In this document: positions 29,621 to 38,289 of the stretch, one piece after another
Position numbering within the stretch: position 1 is the stretch's first letter
Layout: each line of letters begins with the position of its first letter
Assembly: GCF_016508585.1 (NCBI RefSeq)
Contig: NZ_JADVOP010000035.1
Coordinates: forward strand, 1-43,124
Source of the DNA: Acinetobacter baumannii
Lineage (GTDB): Bacteria > Pseudomonadota > Gammaproteobacteria > Pseudomonadales > Moraxellaceae
DNA length: 43,124 nt
Direction of reading: 5' to 3'
Made by a program: the position numbers and the translations under genes
The notes under the pieces: generated by a model
Databases searched by the model: none
What the model was told of the DNA's origin: nothing
What the model saw: the letters and a program-made list of their open reading frames with translations, nothing else

Positions 29621-30534
29621 TCTGTACCTCCAATGGTGATATTCACTGAATTGCAATAAGCATGGTGCCAAGTATCAATTTCTATATCTGCAGTGGGTTG
29701 ATCGATAATCACACGGCTAATACCATCCACATGCAATGCAGCATAAATTGCAGATAATCGAATGCTTGAACCATTCTTTTTGACTTGTTCTATGTATTTA
29801 TTAATCCGAATATTGGCTGCTTCTAGCATCAAAGAATCTTCAGCATTTTTGCCCATAAACAGTCGAGCAACGATTTGAAATGGTGTAGCTATTGAAGATT
29901 TTACGATGGGACGATCACATACTGGGCGGACATGTTCAGGATCTAAAGCTTTTTGAACAATACTAATCAGTTCTGCTGAAGCTTCAGCGTTAAAGCTATC
30001 AATCTGTGAAATGATGATGTCCAGTAAATATGGATTTTCTTCAGGCGAATAAACTTTAACGCCATATACACGACCATCGGCAGATAACGAAAAGAATCGG
30101 TATGCATTTGCAGATCCAGCAGTGTTCATTGCTTCAAATGACAATAAACAACGTTCTCTAAGTCGTTCATCAGATTCATAGACTGCAGGCAATGGCGGAA
30201 CGACGGTATTATTTGCAGGGGTAACAATTAAGCGTGTTAAGCCGTATTCTGTCAGAGCTAAATGATCAAGATCTGCACCTGTTGCATAAGCCAATAATAA
30301 TGAACGAGCATCCTCATTACATTTGGCTTTGTAATTGAGTTCCAGAGTCGTATTTTCTTGTAAGAGTTTGACGACTGGATCTGATTCACGGCTAAGAATT
30401 AACCGCCATTTATCCTGGTCTTTTTCTTCATACAAAGCGATGAAATTTTCTTTACGTTGATTGAACAGCTTTTCATAATCAAGATCGCTAATCAGCTTAG
30501 GTTCAGGAAGCTGTGAGAAGTCAACAACACTCAT
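29617..30534 (-). CDS. J: Baseplate assembly protein gpJ
   Basis: 305 residues, equal in size to P2 J (302). SVVDFSQLPEPKLISDLDYEKLF, LLLAYATGADLDHLA and the RERCLLSFEAMNTAGSANAYRFF segment are hallmarks of the baseplate J (Mu gp47-like) family. It is a wedge protein. Its start overlaps W by 4 bases and its stop overlaps I. Confidence 0.92.
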   Translation of the reverse strand: MSVVDFSQLPEPKLISDLDYEKLFNQRKENFIALYEEKDQDKWRLILSRESDPVVKLLQENTTLELNYKAKCNEDARSLLLAYATGADLDHLALTEYGLTRLIVTPANNTVVPPLPAVYESDERLRERCLLSFEAMNTAGSANAYRFFSLSADGRVYGVKVYSPEENPYLLDIIISQIDSFNAEASAELISIVQKALDPEHVRPVCDRPIVKSSIATPFQIVARLFMGKNAEDSLMLEAANIRINKYIEQVKKNGSSIRLSAIYAALHVDGISRVIIDQPTADIEIDTWHHAYCNSVNITIGGTE

Positions 30535-30875
30535 GCTATAGCTCCAAGATAGAAAGGTACTTTGAAATTCATTGGATTTCCTGTACTTAAATAAATTGCT
30601 GAAATATCCATCATCAAATTCCCCTCACCGATTTCGACCGCTTGGATTTGATTGATTTCGATACGATCCTCCCAACGAGTAAAAGCGCTATACAGTGTGC
30701 TGTAACACTTTAAGATCAGCACCTCATTCAATGGGTGATCGATCAAATCAGCTAAACTAGTGCCATACTCTCGTCGATGGGTTCGAGATCCGATTGGTGT
30801 TGTAGCAATGTCTTCAAGCGACTGCTCTATGTGTTGTTGTTCTGTCAAAGTTGAAGCGTCATAACGTGACATCAT
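30531..30875 (-). CDS. W: Baseplate assembly protein gpW
   Basis: 114 residues (P2 W has 115). A gp25-like lysozyme-fold wedge protein: EQSLEDIATTPIGSRTHRREYGTSLADLIDHPLN is the family signature. The first ATG overlaps the V stop (ATGA), a second ATG follows directly. It joins the baseplate wedge. Confidence 0.92.
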   Translation of the reverse strand: MMSRYDASTLTEQQHIEQSLEDIATTPIGSRTHRREYGTSLADLIDHPLNEVLILKCYSTLYSAFTRWEDRIEINQIQAVEIGEGNLMMDISAIYLSTGNPMNFKVPFYLGAIA

Positions 30876-31501
30876 GGAATGGGCACTCCTGAAGTATCGC
30901 CACCAGATTTGACACCCGATGTTTTGTGTTGTTTTAAACTGATATTTCCTGCTTTGACGTCTGCATCTGTACTGAATTCGCCTGTTGAATGGCTGCTGCC
31001 TTGCACCAATTGGCTACCGCCAACGGTATTATTTCCAGTCATTGCGGTACTACCGTTGACTTGAACATTGCCGTTTATGGTCGTATTTGCATTGATGGTT
31101 AATCCACCCGGTGCAGTAATCACGGCAGTCCCATTGGCAGGCAAAATGACATCTAAAGCATGATTTTTGGAGTCATAAGAAATGGAACAACCATCTGCAA
31201 ATAAACGAATATTTTTATTGAGATCTTGGGAAATTACAGGATGAGAAAGATTATTTAAGCCACCTAAAACAAAGCCGATCTCTAGTACACCGCATGGACT
31301 GAAAATAATGACTTCTTCACCAATTGATGGGGGGTCCCATGTTTTGTCATCCCCTGCCCTTAAATTGACATAGCGAAGCTGACCCGTTGTGATCTCGCCA
31401 GTTTCGACGGTCACAGTCAGGTAAGGTTCAGACGGATTTATAGTCTTGATTGTTCCCAAACGAATCAGGTTTTCAAGACGTCGTAAGATATCTGCATTCA
31501 T
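30872..31501 (-). CDS. V: Baseplate spike protein gpV
   Basis: 209 residues (P2 V has 211). N-terminal OB-fold (LENLIRLGTIKTINPSEPYLTVTVETG) and a gp5-like, strand-rich middle part (GEEVIIFSPCGVLEIGFVLGGLNN), then a Gly/Asn/Thr-rich beta-helix (ANTTINGNVQVNGSTAMTGN). The C-terminus ends in HKTSGVKSGGDTSGVP, but lacks the HxH iron-binding tip seen in P2 as far as I can see. It forms the membrane-piercing spike. First gene of the PV transcript, ~46 bases after the activator dyad. Confidence 0.9.
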   Translation of the reverse strand: MNADILRRLENLIRLGTIKTINPSEPYLTVTVETGEITTGQLRYVNLRAGDDKTWDPPSIGEEVIIFSPCGVLEIGFVLGGLNNLSHPVISQDLNKNIRLFADGCSISYDSKNHALDVILPANGTAVITAPGGLTINANTTINGNVQVNGSTAMTGNNTVGGSQLVQGSSHSTGEFSTDADVKAGNISLKQHKTSGVKSGGDTSGVPIP

Positions 31502-31546
31502 GTCTGCAATCGTGTTGCAGTCATTTGTTTATTTCATGCTTTTGCT

Positions 31547-31569
31547 GTTGTAGTCGTTATGTTTACAAC
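31547..31569 (-). promoter_or_regulatory. Ogr-type activator dyad, PV promoter
   Basis: GTTGTA-N11-TACAAC between S and V; nearly identical to the PF dyad and in the place of the P2 PV late promoter. Confidence 0.75.
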
Positions 31570-31577
31570 TCGATTTT

Positions 31578-32027
31578 TTATTTTTTTGAGATGTAGTTGA
31601 GCACTTCATTTTCAATCATGTTGATTTCTTCGGGCGTAAAACCTAAAAGTTCACGACGGGCATATTGGACTGTCGGACCATCTTTATCGACTTTACCTCT
31701 TAATCCAAAATGATGAATTTTAGCAATAAATGCCACTCGACCTGCAAAACCTATAGCGATCCCATCGGGAGTACGTTCAATCCGCATATATTTGGCATTT
31801 TTGATGACATTGAACATTTTATTTTTAATTTTGTTCTTCTTGTCCCGGAGACGAAATTTTCGAGGAATATATGCAGATCCATCAGGATTGGTTTGTTTGG
31901 TAATTCTTGTTTTCTGGATTGCTCTAAGTTTTCGAGCAATATCCATTTCAAGCTTCCGACGTTCAGCTTCACTGAGTTGATTCAGCATCACGTTTAAATG
32001 GTCAGTTAATGCTTGAAGTTCAGCCAT
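31578..32027 (-). CDS. S: Tail completion protein gpS
   Basis: 149 residues (P2 S has 150). LSEAERRKLEMDIARKLRAIQKTRITKQTNPDGSAY and IARRVAF-like GFAGRVAFIAKIHHFGLRGKV are typical of the P2 S / Mu G virion morphogenesis family. With R it completes the tail for joining to the head. It overlaps the R stop by one base and is the last gene of the O-to-S transcript. Confidence 0.9.
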   Translation of the reverse strand: MAELQALTDHLNVMLNQLSEAERRKLEMDIARKLRAIQKTRITKQTNPDGSAYIPRKFRLRDKKNKIKNKMFNVIKNAKYMRIERTPDGIAIGFAGRVAFIAKIHHFGLRGKVDKDGPTVQYARRELLGFTPEEINMIENEVLNYISKK

Positions 32028-32530
32028 TAGAAATATTGCTCTTCAGGTTCAGCCGACATCCATTCAGCCAGTACTTCGCCAGTTTTATTGTCAATCATTT
32101 TATACGGCTGCGGTTGAGTAGCTTTGTCGTGTTGTGGCTCGTCTGGAAACGTTACATTCAAACTACCATCTTCTTGGCGTTTTACAATTACACGCTCAGT
32201 TAAAGTAAATGTAAGTGATAAATCGACTGTGTTGTTATCTAAAATCACTGTTTCAAATTTAAATGCGTCTTTGCTTTTTTCTAAATTTGCTAGAAGTTCA
32301 TGTTGATTGAATCGAATCCAATCTAGCAAAGGAATCATGACTGCATCCAATTCGCCTGCATATTCAGTCAAAATAAAATTTAAATCATATACATACTCAA
32401 ATGACAGTCCGTTGGCCAAGGTACAACGAATATTGCCCTTGTCTGTAAAAATCAGCATACGATCTGGATCTCGCTGTAATTCCTTTACGGCATTAATCAT
32501 GTGAGTTTTAAGACTGTCAGGTTTTTTCAT
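32027..32530 (-). CDS. R: Tail completion protein gpR
   Basis: 167 residues from the ATG at 32530 (overlapping the Rz1 stop as ATGA); the frame to 32578 continues back inside Rz1 and is not used. MKKPDSLKTHMINAVKELQRDPDRMLIFTDKGNI is the P2 R start, and YDLNFILTEYAGELDAVMIPLLDWIRFNQHELL follows the family. It acts with S in tail completion. Confidence 0.9.
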   Translation of the reverse strand: MKKPDSLKTHMINAVKELQRDPDRMLIFTDKGNIRCTLANGLSFEYVYDLNFILTEYAGELDAVMIPLLDWIRFNQHELLANLEKSKDAFKFETVILDNNTVDLSLTFTLTERVIVKRQEDGSLNVTFPDEPQHDKATQPQPYKMIDNKTGEVLAEWMSAEPEEQYF

Positions 32531-32769
32531 AACTGTTCCTGTTGGATCTTGATGACCGCATCGACTTGGGCAGCACATAAAGAACGTGAGAGTTCTGTCT
32601 GTTCCAAAGCATCAACCAAGTCTTGATTTGTATTGATAACAAACATTGGTTTAAGGCAAGGCGTGAGCATCGGGTAAAGTTGCTGAAGCTGTTGTTTTGG
32701 GGCTGTTGAACATGCCACGAACAGCATTAGGCACAGGCTGACTAGCCCAAATTTTGCTTGTTTCATCAT
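32527..32769 (-). CDS. Rz1-like spanin lipoprotein, nested in Rz
   Basis: 80 residues from the ATG at 32769 (a second ATG follows). The signal peptide QAKFGLVSLCLMLFVACS ends in a lipobox with the lipidated Cys at about residue 18. The gene overlaps the 3' part of the Rz gene in another frame, the usual embedded Rz/Rz1 arrangement (P2 lysB/lysC), and its stop overlaps the R start. It is the outer-membrane half of the spanin and fuses the membranes in the last step of lysis. The longer frame to 32850 lies within Rz and has no ribosome-binding site. Confidence 0.8.
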   Translation of the reverse strand: MMKQAKFGLVSLCLMLFVACSTAPKQQLQQLYPMLTPCLKPMFVINTNQDLVDALEQTELSRSLCAAQVDAVIKIQQEQL

Positions 32770-33064
32770 TTGAAAAAATCTCTTTGAGTAAGACTTGCCT
32801 TTGCCCTGCGCTTGTTTGTATTTCGCTTTGAGTTTTCTGTAAGTCTGCAATGGCTTGGTTTTGCTTCAGCACTTCAGTACGGATATTTTCAATATTTTGG
32901 TACTGAGTTTGCAGCTGCTCTTGTTTTTGGATAAGTTGCTGTTCTAACTGCCCTATTTTTTGCTGAATATGGTTGTAATATTGAAATGCGAAATACCAAC
33001 AAATCATCGCAAGTAAAGCTAGCATAGGCTTCGCAAATGGTTTAAGTAAATTCAAAATATTCAT
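32651..33064 (-). CDS. Rz-like inner-membrane spanin
   Basis: 137 residues. An N-terminal transmembrane helix (about 12-30, PMLALLAMICWYFAFQYY) is followed by a long coiled coil (about 32-95, rich in Gln, Glu and Leu) and a proline-rich C-terminus, the layout of Rz/LysB. It overlaps the endolysin by 4 bases and encloses the Rz1 gene. Confidence 0.85.
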   Translation of the reverse strand: MNILNLLKPFAKPMLALLAMICWYFAFQYYNHIQQKIGQLEQQLIQKQEQLQTQYQNIENIRTEVLKQNQAIADLQKTQSEIQTSAGQRQVLLKEIFSNDETSKIWASQPVPNAVRGMFNSPKTTASATLPDAHALP

Positions 33065-33894
33065 GCGCTTTTTTGAACTCCATATATCGGTTCTAAGTGT
33101 GCACGCTCTTTGATGAACTTCGCTTCATAACCCAACTTTTTATATGCTGGTCCATTATACAAACGAAAAACGGTGTCCCAATCTTCTTTTTGTAGTGCAG
33201 CCAATAAGCCTTTTTTGGTTTCAATGAATCGAATGAATGCTTCTAACTGTAAGGATTCAGATGTTTGCATTTGTTCAACAAAATCAAAGACAGATTTATA
33301 GCCAAGATCTTGCCAATTTTCGCCCATGATTTGGAATTGTCCCCATGAACAAGACATCAAAGCTGATTCTTCATGGATATTTTTGGCAAGCGAAAGACGA
33401 GTATATTCAGCCTCATTGCCTTTATAACCCCCAGTGGCCGTATTGACTAAATTCGGAAAAAGTCTCATTTGCTCATTAGCAAATGCTTTACCCTTAAACT
33501 TGACCAGGTATGAAAACATTTTATGGCGTTCAAATAAGATTTTTGCCTTTCCATTTTTCAAAAACCCTACGCCTCGAGCTTCTGTTGCACCAAATGCACG
33601 GATATCAAGTTCAGGAACATTAAGGCGCTGCGCTGCTTTTGTATAATCAGAACCTTTTAAAAATTTATCCGTGTTTCCACCTTGTAAGGCTAAACGGGTT
33701 TTGTCACCGACTTTACCATCATCGACAAGTCCAGTTTTTTTCTGAAACTGCATGACTGCATATTCTGTGTTATTACCGAAATCACCGTCAGGATTTAAAG
33801 GCTTTCCGTTTAATCCCTTATAGCCTAATTTAATCAATTGCTTTTGAATCGTAACGACAGCATCACCCTTTGCACCAAATTTTATAATCGTCAT
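33061..33894 (-). CDS. Endolysin: peptidoglycan-binding domain plus N-acetylmuramidase
   Basis: 277 residues. Residues about 5-75 form a PG_binding_1 domain (GDAVVTIQKQLIKLGY, GDFGNNTEYAVMQFQKKTGL, VGDKT). Residues about 95-275 match the N-acetylmuramidase/DUF3380 family, with the probable catalytic Glu in ILFERHKMF and the SCSWGQFQIMGENW signature. No signal peptide, so export through a holin is needed; two membrane-protein genes lie directly upstream. It replaces the P2 lysozyme K. Modular endolysins of this kind are common in Acinetobacter and Pseudomonas phages. Confidence 0.92.
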   Translation of the reverse strand: MTIIKFGAKGDAVVTIQKQLIKLGYKGLNGKPLNPDGDFGNNTEYAVMQFQKKTGLVDDGKVGDKTRLALQGGNTDKFLKGSDYTKAAQRLNVPELDIRAFGATEARGVGFLKNGKAKILFERHKMFSYLVKFKGKAFANEQMRLFPNLVNTATGGYKGNEAEYTRLSLAKNIHEESALMSCSWGQFQIMGENWQDLGYKSVFDFVEQMQTSESLQLEAFIRFIETKKGLLAALQKEDWDTVFRLYNGPAYKKLGYEAKFIKERAHLEPIYGVQKSA

Positions 33895-34163
33895 GATGTA
33901 CTCCAGATAAGTTTTGCTACATTGCCTTTACTTTTCCAAATCAGAACAGCAAGCAAAACGGAAAATATGGCATCCCAAAGTGTCACAGGATCTTTAAAAA
34001 ATAAAATATGTACGCTTTGCCCTAGAAATGCCCCAATCAGAATTGTGGCCAAGATTGAATAACCTCGGCGATGTCTTAATCCTGTTGCATCAAAACAAAT
34101 GATTCTGAATCCACAAATGAGATAAGCAACTAGAGCGATACTTTGAAAAAATAGTTCCATCAT
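33891..34163 (-). CDS. Holin-type small membrane protein 1
   Basis: 90 residues with three transmembrane stretches (about 5-25, 37-57 and 63-82), consistent with a class I holin or a holin/antiholin partner. It overlaps the endolysin start and the other membrane-protein gene by 4 bases each. P2 has a holin (Y) in the same place. Function is inferred from topology and location. Confidence 0.7.
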   Translation of the reverse strand: MMELFFQSIALVAYLICGFRIICFDATGLRHRRGYSILATILIGAFLGQSVHILFFKDPVTLWDAIFSVLLAVLIWKSKGNVAKLIWSTS

Positions 34164-34513
34164 GATGACCCTCCACCACGAAAAATTTTGTTAAGGATGT
34201 CTGATAGGCTTGATTGATCTACCCAAACAATAATCTTCAAAATAATGGGTAATGAGAAAATCGAAGCAATCATGCCTGCAGTTGCATCATTTGAAATAAA
34301 TGTGCGTGCTGTGACTTCAGGAGAAAGTAAATAGCCAATGCCTGTTGCCAAAAGCATGGTTGCTAAACGTTGCATTGGCTTTAAATCTTTTCTTGTTGTT
34401 GCGAATAATGCTGCACCAAAAACAGCACCTAACAACGCATCACCATTCACGAAGGGTAAAAGGGAAAGTACTGCGCCAAAGGTCACTGCTGTTGTTGCTG
34501 TAGGTTCTGCCAT
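34160..34513 (-). CDS. Holin-type membrane protein 2
   Basis: 117 residues from the ATG at 34513 (preceded by GGGACTAAAACAA); the frame also starts at 34528 inside X. Three hydrophobic segments (about 7-30, 47-65 and 75-98: AVTFGAVLSLLPFVNGDALL, MLLATGIGYLLSP, MIASIFSLPIILKIIVWV). The ATTRKDLKPMQRLATM loop is characteristic of a phage holin family common in P2-like prophages of Acinetobacter and Pseudomonas. Likely the main holin that releases the endolysin. Confidence 0.75.
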   Translation of the reverse strand: MAEPTATTAVTFGAVLSLLPFVNGDALLGAVFGAALFATTRKDLKPMQRLATMLLATGIGYLLSPEVTARTFISNDATAGMIASIFSLPIILKIIVWVDQSSLSDILNKIFRGGGSS

Positions 34514-34518
34514 TTGTT

Positions 34519-34731
34519 TTAGTCCCATAGATTAATGGTTTGTTTTGTCTGTGTTGGCGTTTCGATTTCTGGCAGGATGACTTGAGTTCCCATTGGTAGA
34601 AATACTCCAAGTACTGCAAGTTTTGGATTTGCTTCTAAAACCAACTCGACGACACCAGAACTTCGCCCGTACTCACGCCAACAGATCGAATCGATAGTAT
34701 CGTTTTGAATTGCGGTGATGGTTTTAGACAT
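34519..34731 (-). CDS. X: Tail protein gpX (LysM-like)
   Basis: 70 residues (P2 X has 67). TITAIQNDTIDSICWREYGRSSGVVELVLEANPKLA is the gpX signature, related to LysM. It is an essential small tail/baseplate protein. It lies between the 77-residue gene (3-base gap) and the holin gene. Confidence 0.9.
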   Translation of the reverse strand: MSKTITAIQNDTIDSICWREYGRSSGVVELVLEANPKLAVLGVFLPMGTQVILPEIETPTQTKQTINLWD

Positions 34732-34734
34732 GAC

Positions 34735-34968
34735 TTAGTCCTTATAATCCAATGTTTCTACAATCCGAATTGAGCATTCATAAGTTGTTGGATTAATCCC
34801 ATTACTTTGTGAAATAACTCTTGACTCCGTCTGAATATCTATAGATTCCAAATTTAATCCAAGTTCACTTGCAACCTTTTCAAGTGCAATTTGTTCTAAC
34901 TCTTTTTGAGAAAAACGATAGGAATACACTCGCTCATGGGTTTCCTTTGAAGATATTTTCATTTTCAT
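34735..34968 (-). CDS. Hypothetical protein between L and X (77 aa)
   Basis: 77 residues, with helical YSYRFSQKELEQIALEKVASELGLN and a beta-rich end (TYECSIRIVETLDYKD). It has no counterpart between L and X in P2. It overlaps L by 4 bases (ATGA) and precedes X by 3 bases, so it is made with the late genes. It is not recognised; a minor head or tail accessory is possible. Confidence 0.65.
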   Translation of the reverse strand: MKMKISSKETHERVYSYRFSQKELEQIALEKVASELGLNLESIDIQTESRVISQSNGINPTTYECSIRIVETLDYKD

Positions 34969-35414
34969 ATCAACTCCACAATCGTATGGTTTTCACCCAA
35001 TAGCTGCTGAATTGCCCATTGCTTATTGCGACGATAATCATCGACAGTCAACTCGGCTTTTACTGCTTTATTCGCACCCGAATTAGAGCTGTCATAATTG
35101 CGATAATTTTCATTGACTTTTGCTGACACGCCATTCGAAACAGCCGATAAATATAAGTAATCTGTGTCAGGTTGATCATTGATAAACGTAGTTGCTAAAT
35201 CAGCAAGTGAAGATGCATTTTCTTTTAAACGGTTTAACAGACGATTTACATCGATGACTTCTTCAATAATGATTTGTTGAAGACGTTGATTAGTAACTGC
35301 CCCATCGATTCGAACAATCTCCCGGATTTGATCAAGATCAATAATCGGATAAAACGAGTCACTTTCGATTTTGATACCGCTTGATGATAAATTGCCATTT
35401 GCTACAAATCCCAT
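34965..35414 (-). CDS. L: Head completion protein gpL
   Basis: 149 residues (P2 L has 169). FYPIIDLDQIREIVRIDGAVTNQRLQQIIIEEVIDVNRLL is typical of L, as is AVKAELTVDDYRRNKQWAIQQLLGENHTIVELI at the end. It seals the filled head for tail joining. A 118-base noncoding gap separates it from M, unusual for this operon. Confidence 0.9.
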   Translation of the reverse strand: MGFVANGNLSSSGIKIESDSFYPIIDLDQIREIVRIDGAVTNQRLQQIIIEEVIDVNRLLNRLKENASSLADLATTFINDQPDTDYLYLSAVSNGVSAKVNENYRNYDSSNSGANKAVKAELTVDDYRRNKQWAIQQLLGENHTIVELI

Positions 35415-35440
35415 GCTGTCCCCTGCCGTGTTTTCTTTGA

Positions 35441-35520
35441 ATATTTAGTGCATGGGTGGGAACATTGGCTTTAATGTGTATTACTTTGTAATGACATCAC
35501 CATTGTTCGCCCATGCGGTG
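35441..35520. repeat. Structured spacer between terminase small subunit M and L
   Basis: GCATGGGTGGGAACA (35450-35464) pairs with TGTTCGCCCATGC (35504-35516), with a two-base bulge; inside is ATTAC / GTAAT (35480-35492). It lies in an otherwise almost gapless operon. It has no T-run on the minus strand and no frame I can support. Confidence 0.55.
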
Positions 35521-35531
35521 CGTGGGCACTC

Positions 35532-36308
35532 TTATGTCTGAGATTTCTCTCCGGCATTCTGTTCAGTATTGGTTTCAGGTTTAGGTAGACGATCTGCAAA
35601 TTTATCTAAAAGTTTATTGATAGATTTGAGATCGCCCAAGCCACCACATTTTTCGTCGAGATCATAAGCAAAAGATAAATAAGTCTGAGCTGATTGAGCT
35701 AATACTAAATCTGCATCACTTGGATCATCTGGACTTAGAATTGATTTGCTTTGAGCTTTACCTAAAGCAACATAAAGTTTTGCTTTGGCTTGGTTAGGCA
35801 TATCCAATACGCTTGGATCTAAATCAGGATTTAGAATCAATTGTTCAACTTGTTCTAATACTGAAGTGTCGACCGATACATTGGTTTTGAGCTGTTTAAG
35901 AAATACTTCCGCAATAGTTTCGACAACATAGGTTGCTGTATTACGTTTAAATGCGTCAGGCATAAGCATGTTATGGCGCAAAGCAAATTCAGCCATTTCT
36001 AATGCTTTGCTATAGTCACCTACATCGATACACCAAACCAAAATCGTCATAAAGATTTCATCTTGATTTGATTTATCCGCTTCAAGAATTCCATCGATAT
36101 AAGGTAAATAGTTCGGTAACAAAGCAGATTTAAGGACGATCTTGCCAGCATTTGCTTGTATTTGTTTGAGTCGTTGGCGGTCATTGTTCAATTGAACCAT
36201 CTGTAACTCAAAAGCGGTCATATTTTGCATTTCACCAAAAGCAGCTGCTGTTTCTGCAGCTGCTTTTGCACAATGCTTTTGATAATGTTCTCGAGCAAAG
36301 TTTTTCAT
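35532..36308 (-). CDS. M: Terminase small subunit gpM
   Basis: 258 residues (P2 M has 247). LNNDRQRLKQIQANAGKIVLKSALLPNYLPYIDGIL and DEIFMTILVWCIDVGDYSKALEMAEFALRHNMLMP match the P2 M endonuclease-subunit family. It works with P to recognise and cut DNA at cos. Start 6 bases after N. Confidence 0.92.
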   Translation of the reverse strand: MKNFAREHYQKHCAKAAAETAAAFGEMQNMTAFELQMVQLNNDRQRLKQIQANAGKIVLKSALLPNYLPYIDGILEADKSNQDEIFMTILVWCIDVGDYSKALEMAEFALRHNMLMPDAFKRNTATYVVETIAEVFLKQLKTNVSVDTSVLEQVEQLILNPDLDPSVLDMPNQAKAKLYVALGKAQSKSILSPDDPSDADLVLAQSAQTYLSFAYDLDEKCGGLGDLKSINKLLDKFADRLPKPETNTEQNAGEKSQT

Positions 36309-36314
36309 GATGAT

Positions 36315-37322
36315 TTACTCTGGCAAGATTTCGATTTTTTCAGCCATTGCACACAGTTCGAGATCTTCAATCATGTAATCCTCATTTGAAGATTCATAAT
36401 TTTCGATACGTTTACGTTTTGCATTGTCAATAATCGTGCGTCGACGAGCACCCTCTTGAACATAGATTGATAAGTTATCAAACGTTGTTACAAGCAAAGC
36501 ATCTTCAGGGAAGAACGGCACAGCATATACAGGTAAGTTACCCATACGTTTTTGGCTGATAATGATGTCTGCAGCCAATTTTTCTGAGTTTTCTTGATCT
36601 TTATTGACCAATGGGAAATATTTGTCAGACTGTAATTTACGGCTACAAATCACGACTAAATCAGCATTTTGATGCCAAGGGGCAATAAATTCATCGGTAA
36701 TATTCATCACCAATGCATCTAAGTTTTTGAAGTCACCCGTTTTACCAACTGTAATTTTTCCAACCGTTGCGCCAGATGACAAAATACGCTGCGGATTTTC
36801 TTCACGTTGTTTTTGTAGCCAACCTTTGTTGACATCCTGAAGCATTGGATTGGCAACAATATCGGTTTTCTCGGCAATTTTTACACCGTTGAAACCGATC
36901 ATGATACGGTCCAAAGCTTGGCGTTGAATAATGACACTGCGGAAACGAACATAGAAATCTTGAAACTTCGCCCATTGGTCTAACTTGCTGTATTTAATGT
37001 GAGTATTAAAATCAGTCTCTTGGAGCAAGTATTTACGGCTATCCAGTGTAGTCGGATCATTGGTTTGGCGATCTTCTTTGTCTGTATTGGTACGTGATGC
37101 AATCGGACCCGAAATCCCCATGCCAATCCGTTCACCCGACATTTGCTCAACAAGAAAAATATTGATGCGACTCAAAAATTCTGATGATTCTTGGATTTTG
37201 GTTTCTAACTTTTGTTGAATTGAGGGTAATACATTAAATTGTGTATTAACCGTTTCAACGCCATTGACTGATGCAAGTTGAACCATTGCAGCATTGTATT
37301 TTTTACGTGTATTTAGAAGCAT
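36315..37322 (-). CDS. N: Major capsid protein gpN
   Basis: 335 residues. MLLNTRKKYNAAMVQLASVNGV, FNVLPSIQQKLETKIQESSEFLSRIN and MGISGPIASRTNT are signature parts of P2 N. It forms the icosahedral shell after cleavage of its N-terminus by the O protease. It is 31 bases after O. Confidence 0.95.
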   Translation of the reverse strand: MLLNTRKKYNAAMVQLASVNGVETVNTQFNVLPSIQQKLETKIQESSEFLSRINIFLVEQMSGERIGMGISGPIASRTNTDKEDRQTNDPTTLDSRKYLLQETDFNTHIKYSKLDQWAKFQDFYVRFRSVIIQRQALDRIMIGFNGVKIAEKTDIVANPMLQDVNKGWLQKQREENPQRILSSGATVGKITVGKTGDFKNLDALVMNITDEFIAPWHQNADLVVICSRKLQSDKYFPLVNKDQENSEKLAADIIISQKRMGNLPVYAVPFFPEDALLVTTFDNLSIYVQEGARRRTIIDNAKRKRIENYESSNEDYMIEDLELCAMAEKIEILPE

Positions 37323-37353
37323 ATGAATTACTCTTTATATTTATAGCGTTGAA

Positions 37354-38202
37354 TTAACAGTCGACAACTTCAGTGAATTTCGAGTTGCCAGATTTTGGAC
37401 GTTCTTCATGATCAGGCTCACCATCGAGCTTGGTCTTGAAATCGTTAAAATCCTTTTTGAGTTGTGTGTGCTCGTCATTCAAAGCGCTGTACTTGGTTTC
37501 CAAGTCCGTTACGGCTTCACCTTGCTTCGATGTTTCTTCAGCAATGGTTAAAATCGCTTGCTCTTGTTCAGAAAAAGACTCATCCGCTTTTTTCTCGGCT
37601 TTGTCTTGCTTTGAAAAAAGACTTTTGATTTTTTCGTTTAATCCTTGCGCAAAAGATTGTTTTTCTTTTACTTCTTCGAATTCGAGTTTGGTTTCGGTTG
37701 CTGCAGTGAATAAATTTTCAGGACGTTGCTTTTTGTCAGCAAATGGATTGACTGTTGCGCCTGCAGCAAATGCCAACATTTCGGTACCGAGTGATGCAGG
37801 TGAATCAGTCACAGCCAAACCAACCAAATAAGCCGAACCTTTATTCGCAAAGTTTTCATCAACTTCAATCGATGTATAAACTTTTTGCTTTTTCTTATTG
37901 AGTTCAATCAAACTTTGAGTCGGTTCGATTTGAGCAAAGAGAGCGTCTTTTTCTTCGCCATTGATGGTGACTTTTTCAGTTTTTAATGCAAGTACATCAC
38001 CATAAGCACCAAAAACGCCATCGGGGAAAACAGAACGGAAGTGCTCAATATTAATACGAGCACCGTAAGTGTTCGGGTCATAGTTCTGTGCCATTTGGAT
38101 GATCCAATCGGCTTGAATTTCACGACCGTCAGTGGTGTCGCCAGCTGTAGCGATACGAAACCACTTCGATTTATATTTCTTTTCATCTTTGCTCATTTGC
38201 AA
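37354..38202 (-). CDS. O: Capsid scaffold and protease gpO
   Basis: 282 residues (P2 O has 284). The N-terminal half is a serine protease with the triad corresponding to P2 Asp19-His48-Ser107: Asp25 (GDTTDGR), His54 (NIEHFRS) and Ser111 (VYTSIEV), in this numbering. LVGLAVTDSPASLGTEML is the family signature. The C-terminal half (about 180-265) is a charged, helical scaffold. It guides assembly of N and is cut away afterwards. A second ATG (38196) may be the true start. Divergent from P. Confidence 0.93.
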   Translation of the reverse strand: MQMSKDEKKYKSKWFRIATAGDTTDGREIQADWIIQMAQNYDPNTYGARINIEHFRSVFPDGVFGAYGDVLALKTEKVTINGEEKDALFAQIEPTQSLIELNKKKQKVYTSIEVDENFANKGSAYLVGLAVTDSPASLGTEMLAFAAGATVNPFADKKQRPENLFTAATETKLEFEEVKEKQSFAQGLNEKIKSLFSKQDKAEKKADESFSEQEQAILTIAEETSKQGEAVTDLETKYSALNDEHTQLKKDFNDFKTKLDGEPDHEERPKSGNSKFTEVVDC

Positions 38203-38289
38203 ACCTATTCATAAAAATGGACGAATAAAAATCACGTTTTGAATAAGTGCAGAATGGGCAATGAAGCATATATCTATCAATGAAAGGGA

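Noticed and set aside
35450..35516. An insertion-sequence scar with terminal inverted repeats between M and L
   Set aside because: The arms are short and bulged, no target-site duplication is seen and there is no transposase remnant.
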